The notes under the pieces: generated by a model
What the model was told of the DNA's origin: nothing
The model's input: only the letters and a program-made list of their open reading frames with translations
Database searches by the model: none
NCBI GenBank assembly: GCA_003220795.1
Contig: QHTK01000079.1
Span: 1-45,544 of the forward strand
Source: Gemmatimonadota bacterium
Lineage (GTDB): Bacteria > Gemmatimonadota > Gemmatimonadetes > Gemmatimonadales > GWC2-71-9
Length of the DNA: 45,544 nt
Reading direction: 5' to 3'
Translations under genes and position numbers: made by a program
In this document: one piece after another, positions 1 to 8,632 of the stretch
Layout of the letters: each line of letters begins with the position of its first letter
Numbering within the stretch: the first letter of the stretch is position 1

Positions 1-99
1 CGCGAGCACCTCGTGGCCGTTCTCGAGCTTAACGCGGAAGGTAGTATTGGGGAGCACCTCGCTCACGGTGCCCATCATCTGTATGGCGTCGCCGGCCAC
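1..99 (-). CDS. infA: Translation initiation factor IF-1, N-terminal part (cut by window edge)
   Basis: Read on the minus strand from a GTG at 99, the frame stays open to base 1 and gives 33 residues. They include [20 protein letters not shown] followed by GHEVLA, the classic first OB-fold strands of IF-1 (family form: [20 protein letters not shown]). IF-1 binds the ribosomal A site and helps IF-2 and IF-3 select the initiator tRNA. Purine-rich AGGAG stretches lie just upstream of the GTG. The N-terminus (VAGDAIQM) is shorter than the common MAKEEAIEVEG form, so the exact start is less sure than the identity. The rest of the gene lies outside the window. Confidence 0.85.
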   Translation of the reverse strand, partial: MAGDAIQMMGTVSEVLPNTTFRVKLENGHEVLA

Positions 100-133
100 C
101 GCTCCTCAGTCGCTCCTCTCGCTCAGGTCGGGC

Positions 134-403
134 TCAGACGTGGGCCTCGCGCGGGTCCATCGTCTGGTCGCGCGGCGGCTCCTGACCGCGCTCGATATAC
201 GAGGCGTGCCGGCCGCAGCCGTGGCACGTGAGCGTGATCCGCTCCGATGCGGCCGACAAGCCCTGCCCACCCCGCCGGCGGGGCGACCGCACGATCGACC
301 GGGTACTACACGACGGGCAGACCAGGGGAACGTGCTCCCGGTCTGCCGCGATCAGCGCCAGCGCTTCCGGCGCCCGATACTCCTTGATGCCGCGTCTCCC
401 CAC
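134..403 (-). CDS. Small zinc-ribbon protein
   Basis: An 89-residue protein with two CxxC knuckles, VCPSCS near residue 27 and TCHGCGRH near residue 59, separated by an Arg/Gly-rich loop. This is a zinc-ribbon layout. The GTG start at 403 was chosen because GGAGG lies ten bases upstream; the frame is open further upstream, but that part has no comparable ribosome site. It lies 34 bases upstream of infA on the same strand, so the two may be co-transcribed. A translation-linked role is only suggested by that neighbour. The specific function is unknown. Confidence 0.6.
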   Translation of the reverse strand: MGRRGIKEYRAPEALALIAADREHVPLVCPSCSTRSIVRSPRRRGGQGLSAASERITLTCHGCGRHASYIERGQEPPRDQTMDPREAHV

Positions 404-428
404 GCCTGCCGTGCACCTCCAATCGAGA

Positions 429-434
429 AATGTA
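429..434 (-). promoter_or_regulatory. Candidate -10 hexamer TACATT for the zinc-ribbon gene
   Basis: On the minus strand TACATT is followed about ten bases later by GGAGG and then the GTG at 403. It fits the TANNNT form seen at other promoters here. No convincing -35 is visible. Confidence 0.3.
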
Positions 435-461
435 GCAACCCCGGGAAGGGCTCCCGCCGCC

Positions 462-489
462 TTGACACCCTCCGCCCGGGGCGTATCTC
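462..489 (+). promoter_or_regulatory. Sigma70-type promoter for the gene at 511
   Basis: A perfect TTGACA (462-467) is separated by 16 bases from TATCTC (484-489). Transcription would start near 496, just before GGGAGG and the ATG at 511. Confidence 0.6.
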
Positions 490-510
490 TCACGGGAACG
501 GGAGGTTGCC

Positions 511-774
511 ATGGACGGTCGGGCGTACGAGCCACTGGCGGAGATCGAGGTCGATCAGGTCAAGCCGGAGCGCCAGGGCTTCATGCTCACCGGCCAGGGT
601 CCCGACAACGCGGAGTACCAGCTCGACCTCCGGTTCGGGATGCCGCTCGATCCCCGCACGCGCACGGTGCTGGGGGAGCTGCTGTCCCACTCCGATCTGA
701 TCATCTCGCGGCGCGCCCCGGGCGGCCTGGCCCAGGCGCTGCGCCAGCGGCGTAACCGCGCGCCGCAGCGCTAG
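511..774 (+). CDS. Small hypothetical protein (87 aa)
   Basis: Starts at an ATG with GGGAGG a few bases upstream and sits directly behind a TTGACA/TATCTC promoter, so expression is well supported. The 87-residue product is soluble, with alternating acidic and basic residues (ending RQRRNRAPQR) and no signal peptide or membrane segment. The middle part, with DNAEYQLDLRFGMPLD, looks like short beta strands followed by a helix. I do not recognise the family. It is divergent from the zinc-ribbon gene at 134-403. Confidence 0.6.
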   Translation: MDGRAYEPLAEIEVDQVKPERQGFMLTGQGPDNAEYQLDLRFGMPLDPRTRTVLGELLSHSDLIISRRAPGGLAQALRQRRNRAPQR

Positions 775-789
775 TTGGCGTCAAAATCC

Positions 790-818
790 TTGACGGTCCC
801 GAAGGTGGGATGTAGCTT
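790..818 (+). promoter_or_regulatory. Sigma70-type promoter for the gene at 852
   Basis: TTGACG (790-795), a 17-base spacer and TAGCTT (813-818). The predicted start, near 825, leaves a leader of about 27 bases before the ATG at 852. Confidence 0.5.
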
Positions 819-851
819 GGCGCGACCTTCAGCGCCGGAGCAGCGTGCTTC

Positions 852-1169
852 ATGCCAGCCGAACTCGGCGGGTCGCAGATCTCGTCGCTGCTCGAAGCCC
901 TCCCCGGTATCGCCAGTGTGTTGCGCAGCCCGGTCGCCGACGCGCTCGTCAAGGCGATCCGGGCGGCGGCCGGCGTGGGTGATTTTTCGGCCGAGGACGC
1001 CGAAGAGCTGGTGCGTTACGCTGTGCGCCGGGGGTTGATCGGCCCGGACGAGGGGGACCGGGTCCTCGCCGAGGTGCAGGTGGCGCTCAAGTCGCGGCGC
1101 AAGGTGGTCAAGAGCGCGAAGCCGAAGGCGGCCAAGAAGAGGCCCGCGAAGAAGAAGTTCCGCCGCTAG
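852..1169 (+). CDS. Small protein with lysine-rich basic tail
   Basis: A 105-residue protein. Residues 1-80 are helical and mildly acidic (FSAEDAEELVRYAVRRGLIG), and the last 25 are a Lys/Ala/Arg tail (KSAKPKAAKKRPAKKKFRR) like the nucleic-acid-binding tails of histone-H1-like or ribosome-associated proteins. It has its own promoter at 790-818. The lipoprotein gene at 1172 begins three bases after its stop, so the two are probably co-transcribed. A DNA- or RNA-binding role is inferred only from the tail. Confidence 0.6.
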   Translation: MPAELGGSQISSLLEALPGIASVLRSPVADALVKAIRAAAGVGDFSAEDAEELVRYAVRRGLIGPDEGDRVLAEVQVALKSRRKVVKSAKPKAAKKRPAKKKFRR

Positions 1170-1171
1170 CC

Positions 1172-2500
1172 GTGAAGGGCACCGCCCTCCTCCTCATCGC
1201 CTTTGCCGGGGCCTGCTCGTCCGCCCCGAAACCGGCGGCCGTCGCGCCGGCGGAAATCCCCGCGCTCGTCGCCCAGACCGAGCGCGAGCCGCGCAACGCC
1301 GCGCTCAAGTTCCGGCTCGCGGCGACGCTCGCCGCCGCCGGGCGCTGCGACAGCGCGGTCGTCGTGGCACGCGCCGCTCAAAGCCTCGAGGCCGACAACG
1401 TGCGGGGGCCGCTTGTGGTGGGAGCGTGTCAGGAGCAGGCGGGGCGCTACGACGAGGCGATCGCCACGTATCAAGACTTCGCCGCCCAGCACCCCCGCGC
1501 GCGGGGCGTCGCCGCGCTACGCGCCCGCGCCGAGCTCGCGCTGCGGACCTCGGCCGAGCAGACGGCGCGCCAGGCGCTGGCGCGTGAGACCGAGCTGGCA
1601 CAACAGCCGCCGCAGGCGGCGACCGTGGCAGTGCTGCCCGTGCTCGTCTCGGGCGATTCGACCTACCGCCCGCTGTCCCGCGGACTGGCCGAGCTGATCA
1701 CCACCGATCTCGCCTACATCCGCACACTCAAGTTGCTCGAGCGGCTGCAGATTGGCGTGCTGCTCGACGAGCTGAAGCTGGGGACGAGCCAGCGGGCGGC
1801 CCCGGCGACGGCGGCGCGCGTGGGACGCCTGCTCCGGGCCGAACGCATGGTGCAGGGCACGGTCACGATCCCGTCGACGGGGGCGGGGTCGGTGCGGCTC
1901 ACGGCATCGGTCGTGACCGGCGCCGGGGTTATCTGGCCCGTGGCGCCGGCGACGGGGCCGCTCCCACAGTTGCTCGGGCTCGAGAAGCAGGTCGTGTTCG
2001 GACTCGCGGCGCAGCTCGGGATCGCGCTGACCGAAGCCGAGCGACAGCGCATCCTGAAGGAAGGGCCGCGGAATCTCGCCGCGTTCCTCGCGTACAGTCG
2101 CGGGCTCGAGGCGATGGACGCGGGCGACTACAGCCGCGCGGCGTTTCACTTCGGCGAGGCCGCGCGCGTAGATCCGAGCTTCCGGGCGGCGTCGCAGCAG
2201 CGCCAGGCGGCGCAAACGGCGCCCGCGCTCGAGCGGGCCGGCGCCGACCCTGTCGGCTCCCTCTCCGCAGTCGACGCGCTCGAGCACGGCACCGCGACCG
2301 TCCTGTCGGCGACCGGAGGGGTCCTGTCCTCCGGCACGCTCGACGTCTTGCCGACCCCTGGTGACGTCGTCGCGCAGGCCGGCGGGACGGCATCGGGGAC
2401 GGCGACGACCATCCGGCACCTCGGGCCCGAGACTGCGGGCCTCCCGTCGATCATTTCCGTCACAAACGGCATTACGATCATCTTCAAGCGGCCGCCGTGA
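1172..2500 (+). CDS. TPR lipoprotein with CsgG-like domain
   Basis: A 442-residue product from a GTG three bases after the previous stop. It has a lipoprotein signal (lipobox AGAC, Cys15). Residues 25-135 hold TPR-like helices (CDSAVVVARAAQSLEADN; GRYDEAIATYQDFAAQHP). Residues 150-275 contain VAVLPVL, LSRGLAELITTDLAYI and RLLRAERMVQGTV, the pattern of CsgG/TolB-N-like domains that assemble in the periplasm. A further TPR-like unit lies near residue 310, and the Ala/Thr/Gly-rich C-terminus is probably disordered. It overlaps the barrel gene at 2497 by four bases, so the pair is likely co-translated and may form one envelope complex. Confidence 0.65.
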   Translation: MKGTALLLIAFAGACSSAPKPAAVAPAEIPALVAQTEREPRNAALKFRLAATLAAAGRCDSAVVVARAAQSLEADNVRGPLVVGACQEQAGRYDEAIATYQDFAAQHPRARGVAALRARAELALRTSAEQTARQALARETELAQQPPQAATVAVLPVLVSGDSTYRPLSRGLAELITTDLAYIRTLKLLERLQIGVLLDELKLGTSQRAAPATAARVGRLLRAERMVQGTVTIPSTGAGSVRLTASVVTGAGVIWPVAPATGPLPQLLGLEKQVVFGLAAQLGIALTEAERQRILKEGPRNLAAFLAYSRGLEAMDAGDYSRAAFHFGEAARVDPSFRAASQQRQAAQTAPALERAGADPVGSLSAVDALEHGTATVLSATGGVLSSGTLDVLPTPGDVVAQAGGTASGTATTIRHLGPETAGLPSIISVTNGITIIFKRPP

Positions 2501-3630
2501 GGCTTGCGGTTTTGCTCCTGGCCGCGATGCCGCTCGCGGCCCAGCAGCCCCGCGCCGATCTCGCCACCGCCAGGAGCGGCGTCATCCTCGACGCCTATTC
2601 GTTCGGATCGGGCTTCGCCTTCGACAACGTGGTCGAGTGGACCGTACCGGTGACCGTGTCGCAGCACCTGGGGCAGCAGCTGACCGTGGACCTCTCTGCC
2701 GCGTTCGCCCGCGCGTCGGGCGCGACCACGAGCGGCAACTTCCGGGTCTCGGGCTTCACCGACACCGATGTGCGCGCGAGCTGGGCCACGGGGTCCGGGC
2801 ATCTCATCCTGGCGGTCGCGGCCACGCTCCCGACGGGGCAGGAGACGGTGCCCGACTCGACCGTACCGCTGCTGAGCGCGCTCGCGACCGAGCTGCTCGC
2901 CTTCACCACGCCGACGTTGGGCTCCGGTGGGGGCGCGACCGGTGGGTTCGCCACGGCGTTTCGGCTGGGAGAGCGCTGGGCGGGCGGCGTGGCGGCGAGC
3001 TATCGCTGGCACGCGGGCTACACACCGGTCGCGGGGGGCGGCCGGCTCGAGCCGGGAGGCGAAGGGCGGGTGCGGCTCGGCGTCGAGGGGCCGGTCGGGG
3101 CGCGCGGGGGCGGCTACTTCCGCGGAGCGGCGGTCTACACCGCGAGCGGCGTGGACACCACGGCGAGCAGCGCGGCCACTCCCAACGGCTCTCGCAGCGG
3201 CATCGGGGATCGCATCTTGGCGTACTCGAGCGTCAGCCTCCCCGCGGGCGCGAGCAGCCTCGTCTTCTATGGATACGACATGTATCGCTTGCGGCCGCGC
3301 GGGCTTGCGGCGGCCGACTCGAACGCCGTGCAAGTGCCGCGCGGCAATGTCTTCGCGCTCGGTGCGAGATTCGAGCGGACGCTCTCGCCGGCGCTCGGCC
3401 TCGCCCCGAACGTCGAGTTTCGCAGCGAGCTGACCGGGGAGAGCGCGGGGAGCCTGACGTTGCTCGGCTGGCTCGTGCGCCCGGGAGTCGACCTGCGCTA
3501 CCGGGCGAGCGGCCAGGTGACGCTGCTCGTTCAGGGCCAGATGGCGTTCGGTCGGCTCGCGGACAGCAACGGCGGCTCCGTATCGCTGGTCGGCCCACGG
3601 GCGGTCGTGCTGGTTGACTGGAGCCGGTGA
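2497..3630 (+). CDS. Predicted outer-membrane beta-barrel protein
   Basis: A 377-residue product from a GTG overlapping the preceding stop. The signal peptide MRLAVLLLAAMPLAAQQ is followed by many alternating short strands rich in Gly, Ala, aromatic and Thr residues (for example GGYFRGAAVYTAS, LGWLVRPGVDLRYRASGQVT), typical of barrels. The protein ends in VVLVDWSR rather than a terminal Phe. The family is not recognised. Coupling to the CsgG-like lipoprotein suggests a shared envelope or export role. Confidence 0.6.
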   Translation: MRLAVLLLAAMPLAAQQPRADLATARSGVILDAYSFGSGFAFDNVVEWTVPVTVSQHLGQQLTVDLSAAFARASGATTSGNFRVSGFTDTDVRASWATGSGHLILAVAATLPTGQETVPDSTVPLLSALATELLAFTTPTLGSGGGATGGFATAFRLGERWAGGVAASYRWHAGYTPVAGGGRLEPGGEGRVRLGVEGPVGARGGGYFRGAAVYTASGVDTTASSAATPNGSRSGIGDRILAYSSVSLPAGASSLVFYGYDMYRLRPRGLAAADSNAVQVPRGNVFALGARFERTLSPALGLAPNVEFRSELTGESAGSLTLLGWLVRPGVDLRYRASGQVTLLVQGQMAFGRLADSNGGSVSLVGPRAVVLVDWSR

Positions 3631-3698
3631 CAAGAAGCAGATCCTTCGCGCCTTCGGCGCTCAGCAAGAAGCAGATCCTTCGCGCCTTCGGCGCTCAG
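3631..3698 (+). repeat. Tandem 34-bp repeat, two exact copies
   Basis: A 34-bp unit beginning CAAGAAGCAGATCCTTCGCG occurs exactly twice (3631-3664 and 3665-3698) directly after the barrel gene stop, followed by GATGACAGGCTCGC. The core AGATCCTTCGC...GCTCAGGATGACA is a palindromic interspersed unit; an inverted copy lies at 3830-3879. Confidence 0.9.
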
Positions 3699-3829
3699 GA
3701 TGACAGGCTCGCTCGCTCCGGGAAATAGAAGAAAAGATGAAACCACGCTCCGATGCAAAATTGAGTGCCGGGCCGTGAGAAAATTCCACGATGACGTCCC
3801 TCTTTTTCTTCTCAAAGCGCCACGCGGCT

Positions 3830-3879
3830 TGTCATCCTGAGCGAGCGCGCGGTACGCGCGCGAAGCGAAGGATCTGCTG
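3830..3879 (-). repeat. Inverted copy of the AGATCCTTCGC/CAGGATGACA repeat
   Basis: TGTCATCCTGAGCGAGCGCG and, after a short palindromic middle, GCGAAGCGAAGGATCTGCTG form the reverse complement of the unit at 3631-3711. The two copies face each other across about 130 bp between convergent genes, so transcripts from either side could fold into a long hairpin and terminate. The remaining DNA, 3700-3829, shows no gene. Confidence 0.85.
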
Positions 3880-3896
3880 TGAATCTCAGCATCCCG

Positions 3897-5591
3897 CTAG
3901 ACCCGCAGCCCCCGCACCACCCCCCGGAGCTTTTCGGCCGCCTCGAGCATGTGCGCCGCGGCGGCCGCCATTTCCTGTGTCGAGGCACCCTGCTGCTGCG
4001 TGGCCGCGGTAACCTGCTCGGCGCTGCTCGCGTGCGCGGTCGCCCGGCCCGCCACCTGTTCGACCTGCTCTTTGAGCCGCTCCGCGGTCTGACGGTTCGC
4101 CTGCGCGGCGACCCGCACCCGGAGCGCGGCGTGCTCCACCTGCTCGATCGCGGCCACGATCTCCGCCAGGCCGCGCGCCGCGCCCTCCGCGATCGACTCG
4201 ATGCCGCGTACCTTCGCCTGTCCGGCCGTCATCGTGGCGGTCACTTCGTCCATGTGCTCCCGGATCAAGGTGGTCGTACGCGTCACCTCCTCGGCGGCGC
4301 GCGCCGACTCGTCGGCCAACTGGCGGACCTCCTCCGCGACGACCGCGAAGCCCCGGCCGTGCTCACCCGCCCGCGCGGCCTCGATGGCGGCGTTGAGTGC
4401 GAGCAGGTTGGTTTGTGAGGAGATGCGCTTGATCAGGTCGACGAAGTCGTCGATCGCGGCCGAGAGCTGCGCCAGCTCGCCGATCTGCCGGGACGTCGTC
4501 TGCACCACCTCGCGCACGTCCAGCAGCGCCTTGCCGGCGGCCGCGACGTCCCCCCGGTGGCGGTCGGCCACGGTGCGGATCTCCTCGCCGAGTTGCGCGG
4601 TGCGGTCCGCCGCTTCGGCCATCTCGGTCGCGGCCAGCCGCAGCTCTTCGAGTCCTGCCCCCATCGTCCCCAGCGCGGAGCGCTGGTGATCCGCGCTGTC
4701 CGAGATCTCGACCATCGCGGTGGACACCTCGCTGGAGGAGGCGGCGAGCTGCTCGCTCGTGGCCGACAGGTCTCCCGCCGAGCCCGCGATCCGGTCGGAC
4801 TCCCCGGCCACCTCGCCCACGATGCGCCGCAGCCGATCGGCCATGTGCTGCATCGCCTCGGCCAGCACGCGAAACTCGCGCGGCATCTCCCCTACTGTGA
4901 CCGGCCGCAGGTCACCGCTCCCGAACCGTTCGGCTGCAGTCACCAGCCGGCTGAGGGGCCCATGAATCGACAACATCGCCCAGCGCGCGAGAAACAACCC
5001 GACGACGGCGATCCCCCCGAGCAGGAGCCACAGCTCTTTCTCGCGCTCACGCGAGGCGGCCGCCAGGCGGTCCGCCACTTGCGCCGCCTTCACGGCCTGG
5101 CGGGTCGCGAGATCGCGCACTAGGCGGGTCACTTCCGCCGCCTGTGGTCGCACGGCGGCCGACTGCGCCAGCGCCTCGCCGTCGCGTCCCAGGTCCTTGA
5201 GCGCATGGGCGATCGCGTAGTCCACCTGGATCGCCGCGTTCAGCTGCTTGAGTCGGCTGACCGCGATCCGGTCTTCCCCCGTGATGCCGAGCGCCTCGAG
5301 CCGCCGCTCGTAATGGAACGTCTCGTCACTGGCGGTCTGGAACAGCTGGCGCGCGTCGGCGCTCGGCGCGGCGAGGTACTGTTCGGCGCCGCGAATCTCT
5401 TCAAACACCATGGCCACAAGTCCGCTGCCGATCTCGCTCGACGCCCGCAGCCCCGCCAGCTCGTCGGCCACGGCATAGCGCATCTGCCGCAGCGTCACCG
5501 CGGCGAGCAGCGCCGTCCCCACGAGCCCGATCGCCAGCGGGATCAGTCCCGCCACGATGCGCGAGCGGATAGTGTCGAACATGCGGCGCAT
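3897..5591 (-). CDS. Methyl-accepting chemotaxis protein
   Basis: A 564-residue chemoreceptor. TM1 is near residues 12-34 and TM2 near 187-207, with a periplasmic four-helix-type sensor region between. A HAMP linker follows (208-260), then a long cytoplasmic signalling coiled coil. The hairpin tip carries the conserved [20 protein letters not shown] and [18 protein letters not shown]. There is no C-terminal NWETF-like CheR tether. The ATG at 5591 overlaps the TGA of the upstream binding-protein gene by one base, so translation is coupled. It probably signals ligand occupancy reported by that binding protein to a CheA/CheW array encoded elsewhere. Confidence 0.92.
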   Translation of the reverse strand: MRRMFDTIRSRIVAGLIPLAIGLVGTALLAAVTLRQMRYAVADELAGLRASSEIGSGLVAMVFEEIRGAEQYLAAPSADARQLFQTASDETFHYERRLEALGITGEDRIAVSRLKQLNAAIQVDYAIAHALKDLGRDGEALAQSAAVRPQAAEVTRLVRDLATRQAVKAAQVADRLAAASREREKELWLLLGGIAVVGLFLARWAMLSIHGPLSRLVTAAERFGSGDLRPVTVGEMPREFRVLAEAMQHMADRLRRIVGEVAGESDRIAGSAGDLSATSEQLAASSSEVSTAMVEISDSADHQRSALGTMGAGLEELRLAATEMAEAADRTAQLGEEIRTVADRHRGDVAAAGKALLDVREVVQTTSRQIGELAQLSAAIDDFVDLIKRISSQTNLLALNAAIEAARAGEHGRGFAVVAEEVRQLADESARAAEEVTRTTTLIREHMDEVTATMTAGQAKVRGIESIAEGAARGLAEIVAAIEQVEHAALRVRVAAQANRQTAERLKEQVEQVAGRATAHASSAEQVTAATQQQGASTQEMAAAAAHMLEAAEKLRGVVRGLRV

Positions 5592-6727
5592 CAGTGCCCG
5601 CTCTCGGAAACGAGCCGGCCACCGCGGATCACGCCGATCACGACCTGCTTGCCGGGGACATCCCCGTTGGTGTCGAAGGCGACGGTCCCCGTCACTCCCT
5701 CGAACGGCGGCTTCCCGCGACCGACCTTCGCCAGGTAGTCCCGGATCGCCTGCCGGCCGGCGCCGGCCTCGGCGATGGCGCGCGCCAGCAGGTGGACGGC
5801 GTCGTAGGCTCCGGCGCCACGATGGTCCGGGCGCTGCCCCGGATACGCGCGAGCGTAGTCGGCCACGAACGTGACATTGCGGTCTTCGGGACGATCGGGC
5901 AGGTAGGCCGATGACACGTGCACGCCCTCCGCCAGTGCCCCGTCGGCCTCGATCCCCGTCAGCGCGTCGCCCCCGATCACCGGCCAGCTCAGCTTGAGCG
6001 CCTGCATCTCCCGCAGCGCGAGCTCGGCTCCGGGGCGTTCGGCGGCGAGCACCAACACGTCGACCGCTCCCCGTTGGCGCATGCGCGAGAGATACGGCTC
6101 GAGCGAGCGCGTCTCGGGGACGTAGGGGTCGGCCTCGACCACGGCGCCGCCCAGTCGCGCGAACTCGCCGTCGAAGGCGCGCCGCACGCCGCGACCGTAC
6201 TCGTTGTTCACGTAAATGATGCCGGCGCGTCGGGCCGCAAGGGTCTGCCACGCGAACCGCGCCAGTTGCGGTCCGTGCTGCACGTCGCTGGGACAGATCC
6301 GGAAAAAGTAGGGGTTGATCCCCGCCAAGTCGGGGTTGGAGGCCGACGGGGAGACCATGACCAGGGGGGTCCGCCCGGCTCCGTAGACGCGCAGCGCGGC
6401 TTTGGACGGGTCCGAGCTTAGGTGGCCGACGACCGCCACGACGGCGGGATCAGCGTACAACTGCTCGGCCACCCGCAGCGCCGTATTCTCGGAGCCCGAG
6501 TCGTCGACCGCTTTCAGCTTGAGCGGGCGGCCGCGCGCACCCCCTCGGGCGTTGATCTGGTCGACGGCCAGCTGAGCGGCCCGCAGCATCGACGCGCCGC
6601 GCGCCTGCGAGATTGGGCCCGCCAAGCCGATGACGATGGGGCCGCTCGGGCGGGAACATGCCGCCAGCACGAGGGCGGCGCCGACGAGAGCTGACCTTCG
6701 CAGAGGCCCTCCAAGGTGGCGCGGCAA
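5591..6727 (-). CDS. Amino-acid-type periplasmic binding lipoprotein (Peripla_BP_6)
   Basis: About 378 residues, resembling Leu/Ile/Val-type substrate-binding proteins: [14 protein letters not shown] at the mature N-terminus, [37 protein letters not shown] and [16 protein letters not shown] lipoprotein signal ([16 protein letters not shown]) precedes it. The start is uncertain: TTG at 6727 gives a textbook signal peptide, while ATG at 6778 would add 17 residues. No ABC permease or ATPase gene is adjacent. The next gene is instead a chemoreceptor, overlapping by one base, so sensing rather than uptake is the likely job. Confidence 0.88.
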   Translation of the reverse strand: MPRHLGGPLRRSALVGAALVLAACSRPSGPIVIGLAGPISQARGASMLRAAQLAVDQINARGGARGRPLKLKAVDDSGSENTALRVAEQLYADPAVVAVVGHLSSDPSKAALRVYGAGRTPLVMVSPSASNPDLAGINPYFFRICPSDVQHGPQLARFAWQTLAARRAGIIYVNNEYGRGVRRAFDGEFARLGGAVVEADPYVPETRSLEPYLSRMRQRGAVDVLVLAAERPGAELALREMQALKLSWPVIGGDALTGIEADGALAEGVHVSSAYLPDRPEDRNVTFVADYARAYPGQRPDHRGAGAYDAVHLLARAIAEAGAGRQAIRDYLAKVGRGKPPFEGVTGTVAFDTNGDVPGKQVVIGVIRGGRLVSESGH

Positions 6728-6856
6728 GGTTAAGCAGGGCCAGGGGGAAGCGCAATGTTGTCCCCGTCGCATCCACATGATTTCCACGCGGTTTTCCAGA
6801 CGGTGTGCACAACATCCCCCCTCGCGAGCCGCACTGGAGCCCGTAGTTTCAAGGGT

Positions 6857-7699
6857 GTGAACGTCGTCCAGAGCTTGTGCCGGTTCGCCGCCGCGTTGCA
6901 GCAGTTGCTCGCCGCCCGCGACTCCGCCGCGTTCGAGCGCGTCTGGGACGCGCTCGGCCTCGATCGCCTCGCCTGGGATGCGCTGGCACTGGCGCGCCGC
7001 GCGGATACCGATGCGGTCGAGCCCGCGTTGGCGCAGGTCGACCGCCTGCTGCTCGCCGTGCTGGACCGCTGCCGTGCGTTTCTCGATCGCCACCTCGTGA
7101 CGTTTCGCGTGCCCGAGCTCGAGCGCTGGCAGCACGCGGCGGCGGCGGCATTGGTGGGCGCGCGCTGGGGCGTCGCGGGTCTCCGCACCGTCATCGCGGA
7201 CACGCAGGCCCCGCTGGGACGCCGCTACTTCGCGTTCCTGGGGATCGCCGAGCGCCATCCGGATGCGGCCTGGCCGCTGTTCGAGCGCTATCTGGTGACG
7301 CCCGGCGCACACCACGCCTTCGTGGCCGCGGCGGTCGAAGCGACGCGCTACTACAGCGGACGCGCGGACGTGCTGATCTCGCTGTTCGAGCGGATCCGGG
7401 GAGACCAGCTGCTGCGGCGGTTCCTCGGCCCGAAGATCCTCGAATCGCTCTACGTGCTGGGGGAAGAGCGGAGCCTGCCGCTGTTCGAGCAGCTGCTCGT
7501 CGCGGGCCACACCGATCCCGACATCGACCGGTGCGAAGTGATCCGCGCGCTCGTGGCCGTGCGCAAGCTCACCGGCCGGGTGGCGCCGAGCGCCAAGTTC
7601 GCCGACGCGGAGCACGCGGTCGTGCAGCGCGCGCTCGACGACGCGGAGCGGCGGTTCGACCAGGAGCGCGACCGCATCGTTCCGGTGACGGTCATCTGA
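6857..7699 (+). CDS. Predicted helical-repeat (HEAT-like) protein
   Basis: A 280-residue product from a GTG at 6857; the frame is open upstream to 6755 but lies there in the gap shared with the divergent binding-protein gene. The chain is almost all alpha-helical with paired helices of about 35-40 residues (RDQLLRRFLGPKILESLY; RSLPLFEQLLVAGHTDPDI; RCEVIRALVAVRKLTG), resembling HEAT or Armadillo repeats. No catalytic motif or signal peptide is seen, so it is probably a cytoplasmic scaffold. Its last eight bases overlap the convergent hydrolase gene. Confidence 0.6.
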   Translation: MNVVQSLCRFAAALQQLLAARDSAAFERVWDALGLDRLAWDALALARRADTDAVEPALAQVDRLLLAVLDRCRAFLDRHLVTFRVPELERWQHAAAAALVGARWGVAGLRTVIADTQAPLGRRYFAFLGIAERHPDAAWPLFERYLVTPGAHHAFVAAAVEATRYYSGRADVLISLFERIRGDQLLRRFLGPKILESLYVLGEERSLPLFEQLLVAGHTDPDIDRCEVIRALVAVRKLTGRVAPSAKFADAEHAVVQRALDDAERRFDQERDRIVPVTVI

Positions 7700-8597
7700 C
7701 GAATCCCCACACCTTGTCCCGGTACTGCGTTCCGCCGATCGCGTAGCTCTCGTTGTGCCCCGACCCCTGGAGCAGCACGAGCTCGACGGGGCCCGCGGCG
7801 GCCGCGGCGATTCGCATCCCCATCTCGAGCGGCACGAGCCGATCCCCGGTCCCGTGGAACAACAGCACCGGGCAGCGGACCTGCCTGATCCGGGCCAGGT
7901 TGTCGAGCGACAGCCGCACGATGAATGACGGAAAGATGCGATAGGCGTGCCGGGCCATGTCGGCCGCGCTCGTGAAGGGCGACTCGAGGATCACGCCCGC
8001 GACGGGGTGGTGCGTCGCGGTGTAGGTTGCCGCCGCCGTGCCGAGCGAGCGGCCGTACACAAAGATGCGATGGGGATCGACCTCCGGGCGGGCCGCGAGG
8101 GCGGCGTACACCGCGTCGGAGGCGCCGTACATGCCCGCCTCCGTAGCCCGCCCGGCACTGCCGCCGTAGCCGGGATAGTCCACGATCAGGAGCGCCGCGT
8201 GCGGCGGCTGAAAGTCACGCACGATCGGCCAGATCGTCGCGATGTTTTCGCCGTTGCCGTAGAACCAGAGAAGCGCGGGGGCAGGTTGTGCAGGCTGTGG
8301 AGGATGGTGGAGGATGGTGGAGGCGCCACTGACCTCCACCGGCTTGAGGTACCACCCCGCCAGCCTCGTGCCGTCTTTCATCACCAGCTCGATCTTCTCC
8401 CCGTTCGCGACGCCGACGCGCGGTGGATCCGGCACCGGCGCGCGCGGCGCGGGAAACGCGAGTCGCTCCTGGAACAGCCACGCCACAGCGACCAGGACGA
8501 CGTACGAGAGGACGAGACCGAGTGCGACGCGGAGGATGAGCACCGGGAGAATATGTACGGGCGCGGCATGCCGCGCCCGTACACGGCGCTTCGCCAT
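7692..8597 (-). CDS. Membrane-anchored alpha/beta hydrolase
   Basis: A 301-residue hydrolase of the BEM46/serine-aminopeptidase-like type. An N-terminal membrane anchor (VALGLVLSYVVLVAVAWLF) is followed by the alpha/beta fold: WFYGNGENIA oxyanion region, VDYPGYGGSAG, nucleophile elbow YGRSLG, acid in FHGTGDRLVP and a His in GSGHNES. The triad therefore looks intact. The first 18 codons are largely encoded by a 30-bp palindrome and lack a ribosome site; a GTG at 8543 (MLILRVALG) is an equally good start. A second repeat (8281-8340) encodes a Pro/Gln/Ala linker near residue 100. Substrate unknown. Confidence 0.82.
   Translation of the reverse strand: MAKRRVRARHAAPVHILPVLILRVALGLVLSYVVLVAVAWLFQERLAFPAPRAPVPDPPRVGVANGEKIELVMKDGTRLAGWYLKPVEVSGASTILHHPPQPAQPAPALLWFYGNGENIATIWPIVRDFQPPHAALLIVDYPGYGGSAGRATEAGMYGASDAVYAALAARPEVDPHRIFVYGRSLGTAAATYTATHHPVAGVILESPFTSAADMARHAYRIFPSFIVRLSLDNLARIRQVRCPVLLFHGTGDRLVPLEMGMRIAAAAAGPVELVLLQGSGHNESYAIGGTQYRDKVWGFVR
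8281..8340 (+). repeat. GCAGGTTGTG...GTGGAGGATGG repeat inside a coding sequence (copy 1)
   Basis: Contains GCAGGTTGTGCAGG, then GTGGAGGATGG repeated, then ACTGACCTCCACC. The same ordered words occur at 31225-31290 between two glutamine synthetase genes. Here the element lies within the hydrolase gene and is read in frame as a low-complexity segment (HHPPQPAQPAPA). Confidence 0.85.
8554..8583. repeat. Perfect 30-bp palindrome
   Basis: TGTACGGGCGCGG, CATG and CCGCGCCCGTACA form a fully self-complementary 30-bp sequence with no mismatch. It covers the proposed first codons of the hydrolase and lies about 50 bp upstream of the divergent kinase start, so it may be a mobile palindrome or a shared regulatory site. 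Confidence 0.9.
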
Positions 8598-8632
8598 TGC
8601 ACGCGGCGCCCCTACCGCGAATCTTACGTGCC

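Noticed and set aside
2146..3633. 495-residue minus-strand frame opposite the lipoprotein and barrel genes
   Set aside because: Composition is that of a shadow frame; the plus-strand genes have signal peptides and coupled starts.
3631..3698. CRISPR array
   Set aside because: The two 34-bp units are directly abutting with no spacers, and there are no cas genes.
5591..7615. Single 674-residue protein including the binding lipoprotein
   Set aside because: The upstream half is the antisense of the HEAT-like gene; the real protein begins at the lipoprotein signal near 6727-6778.
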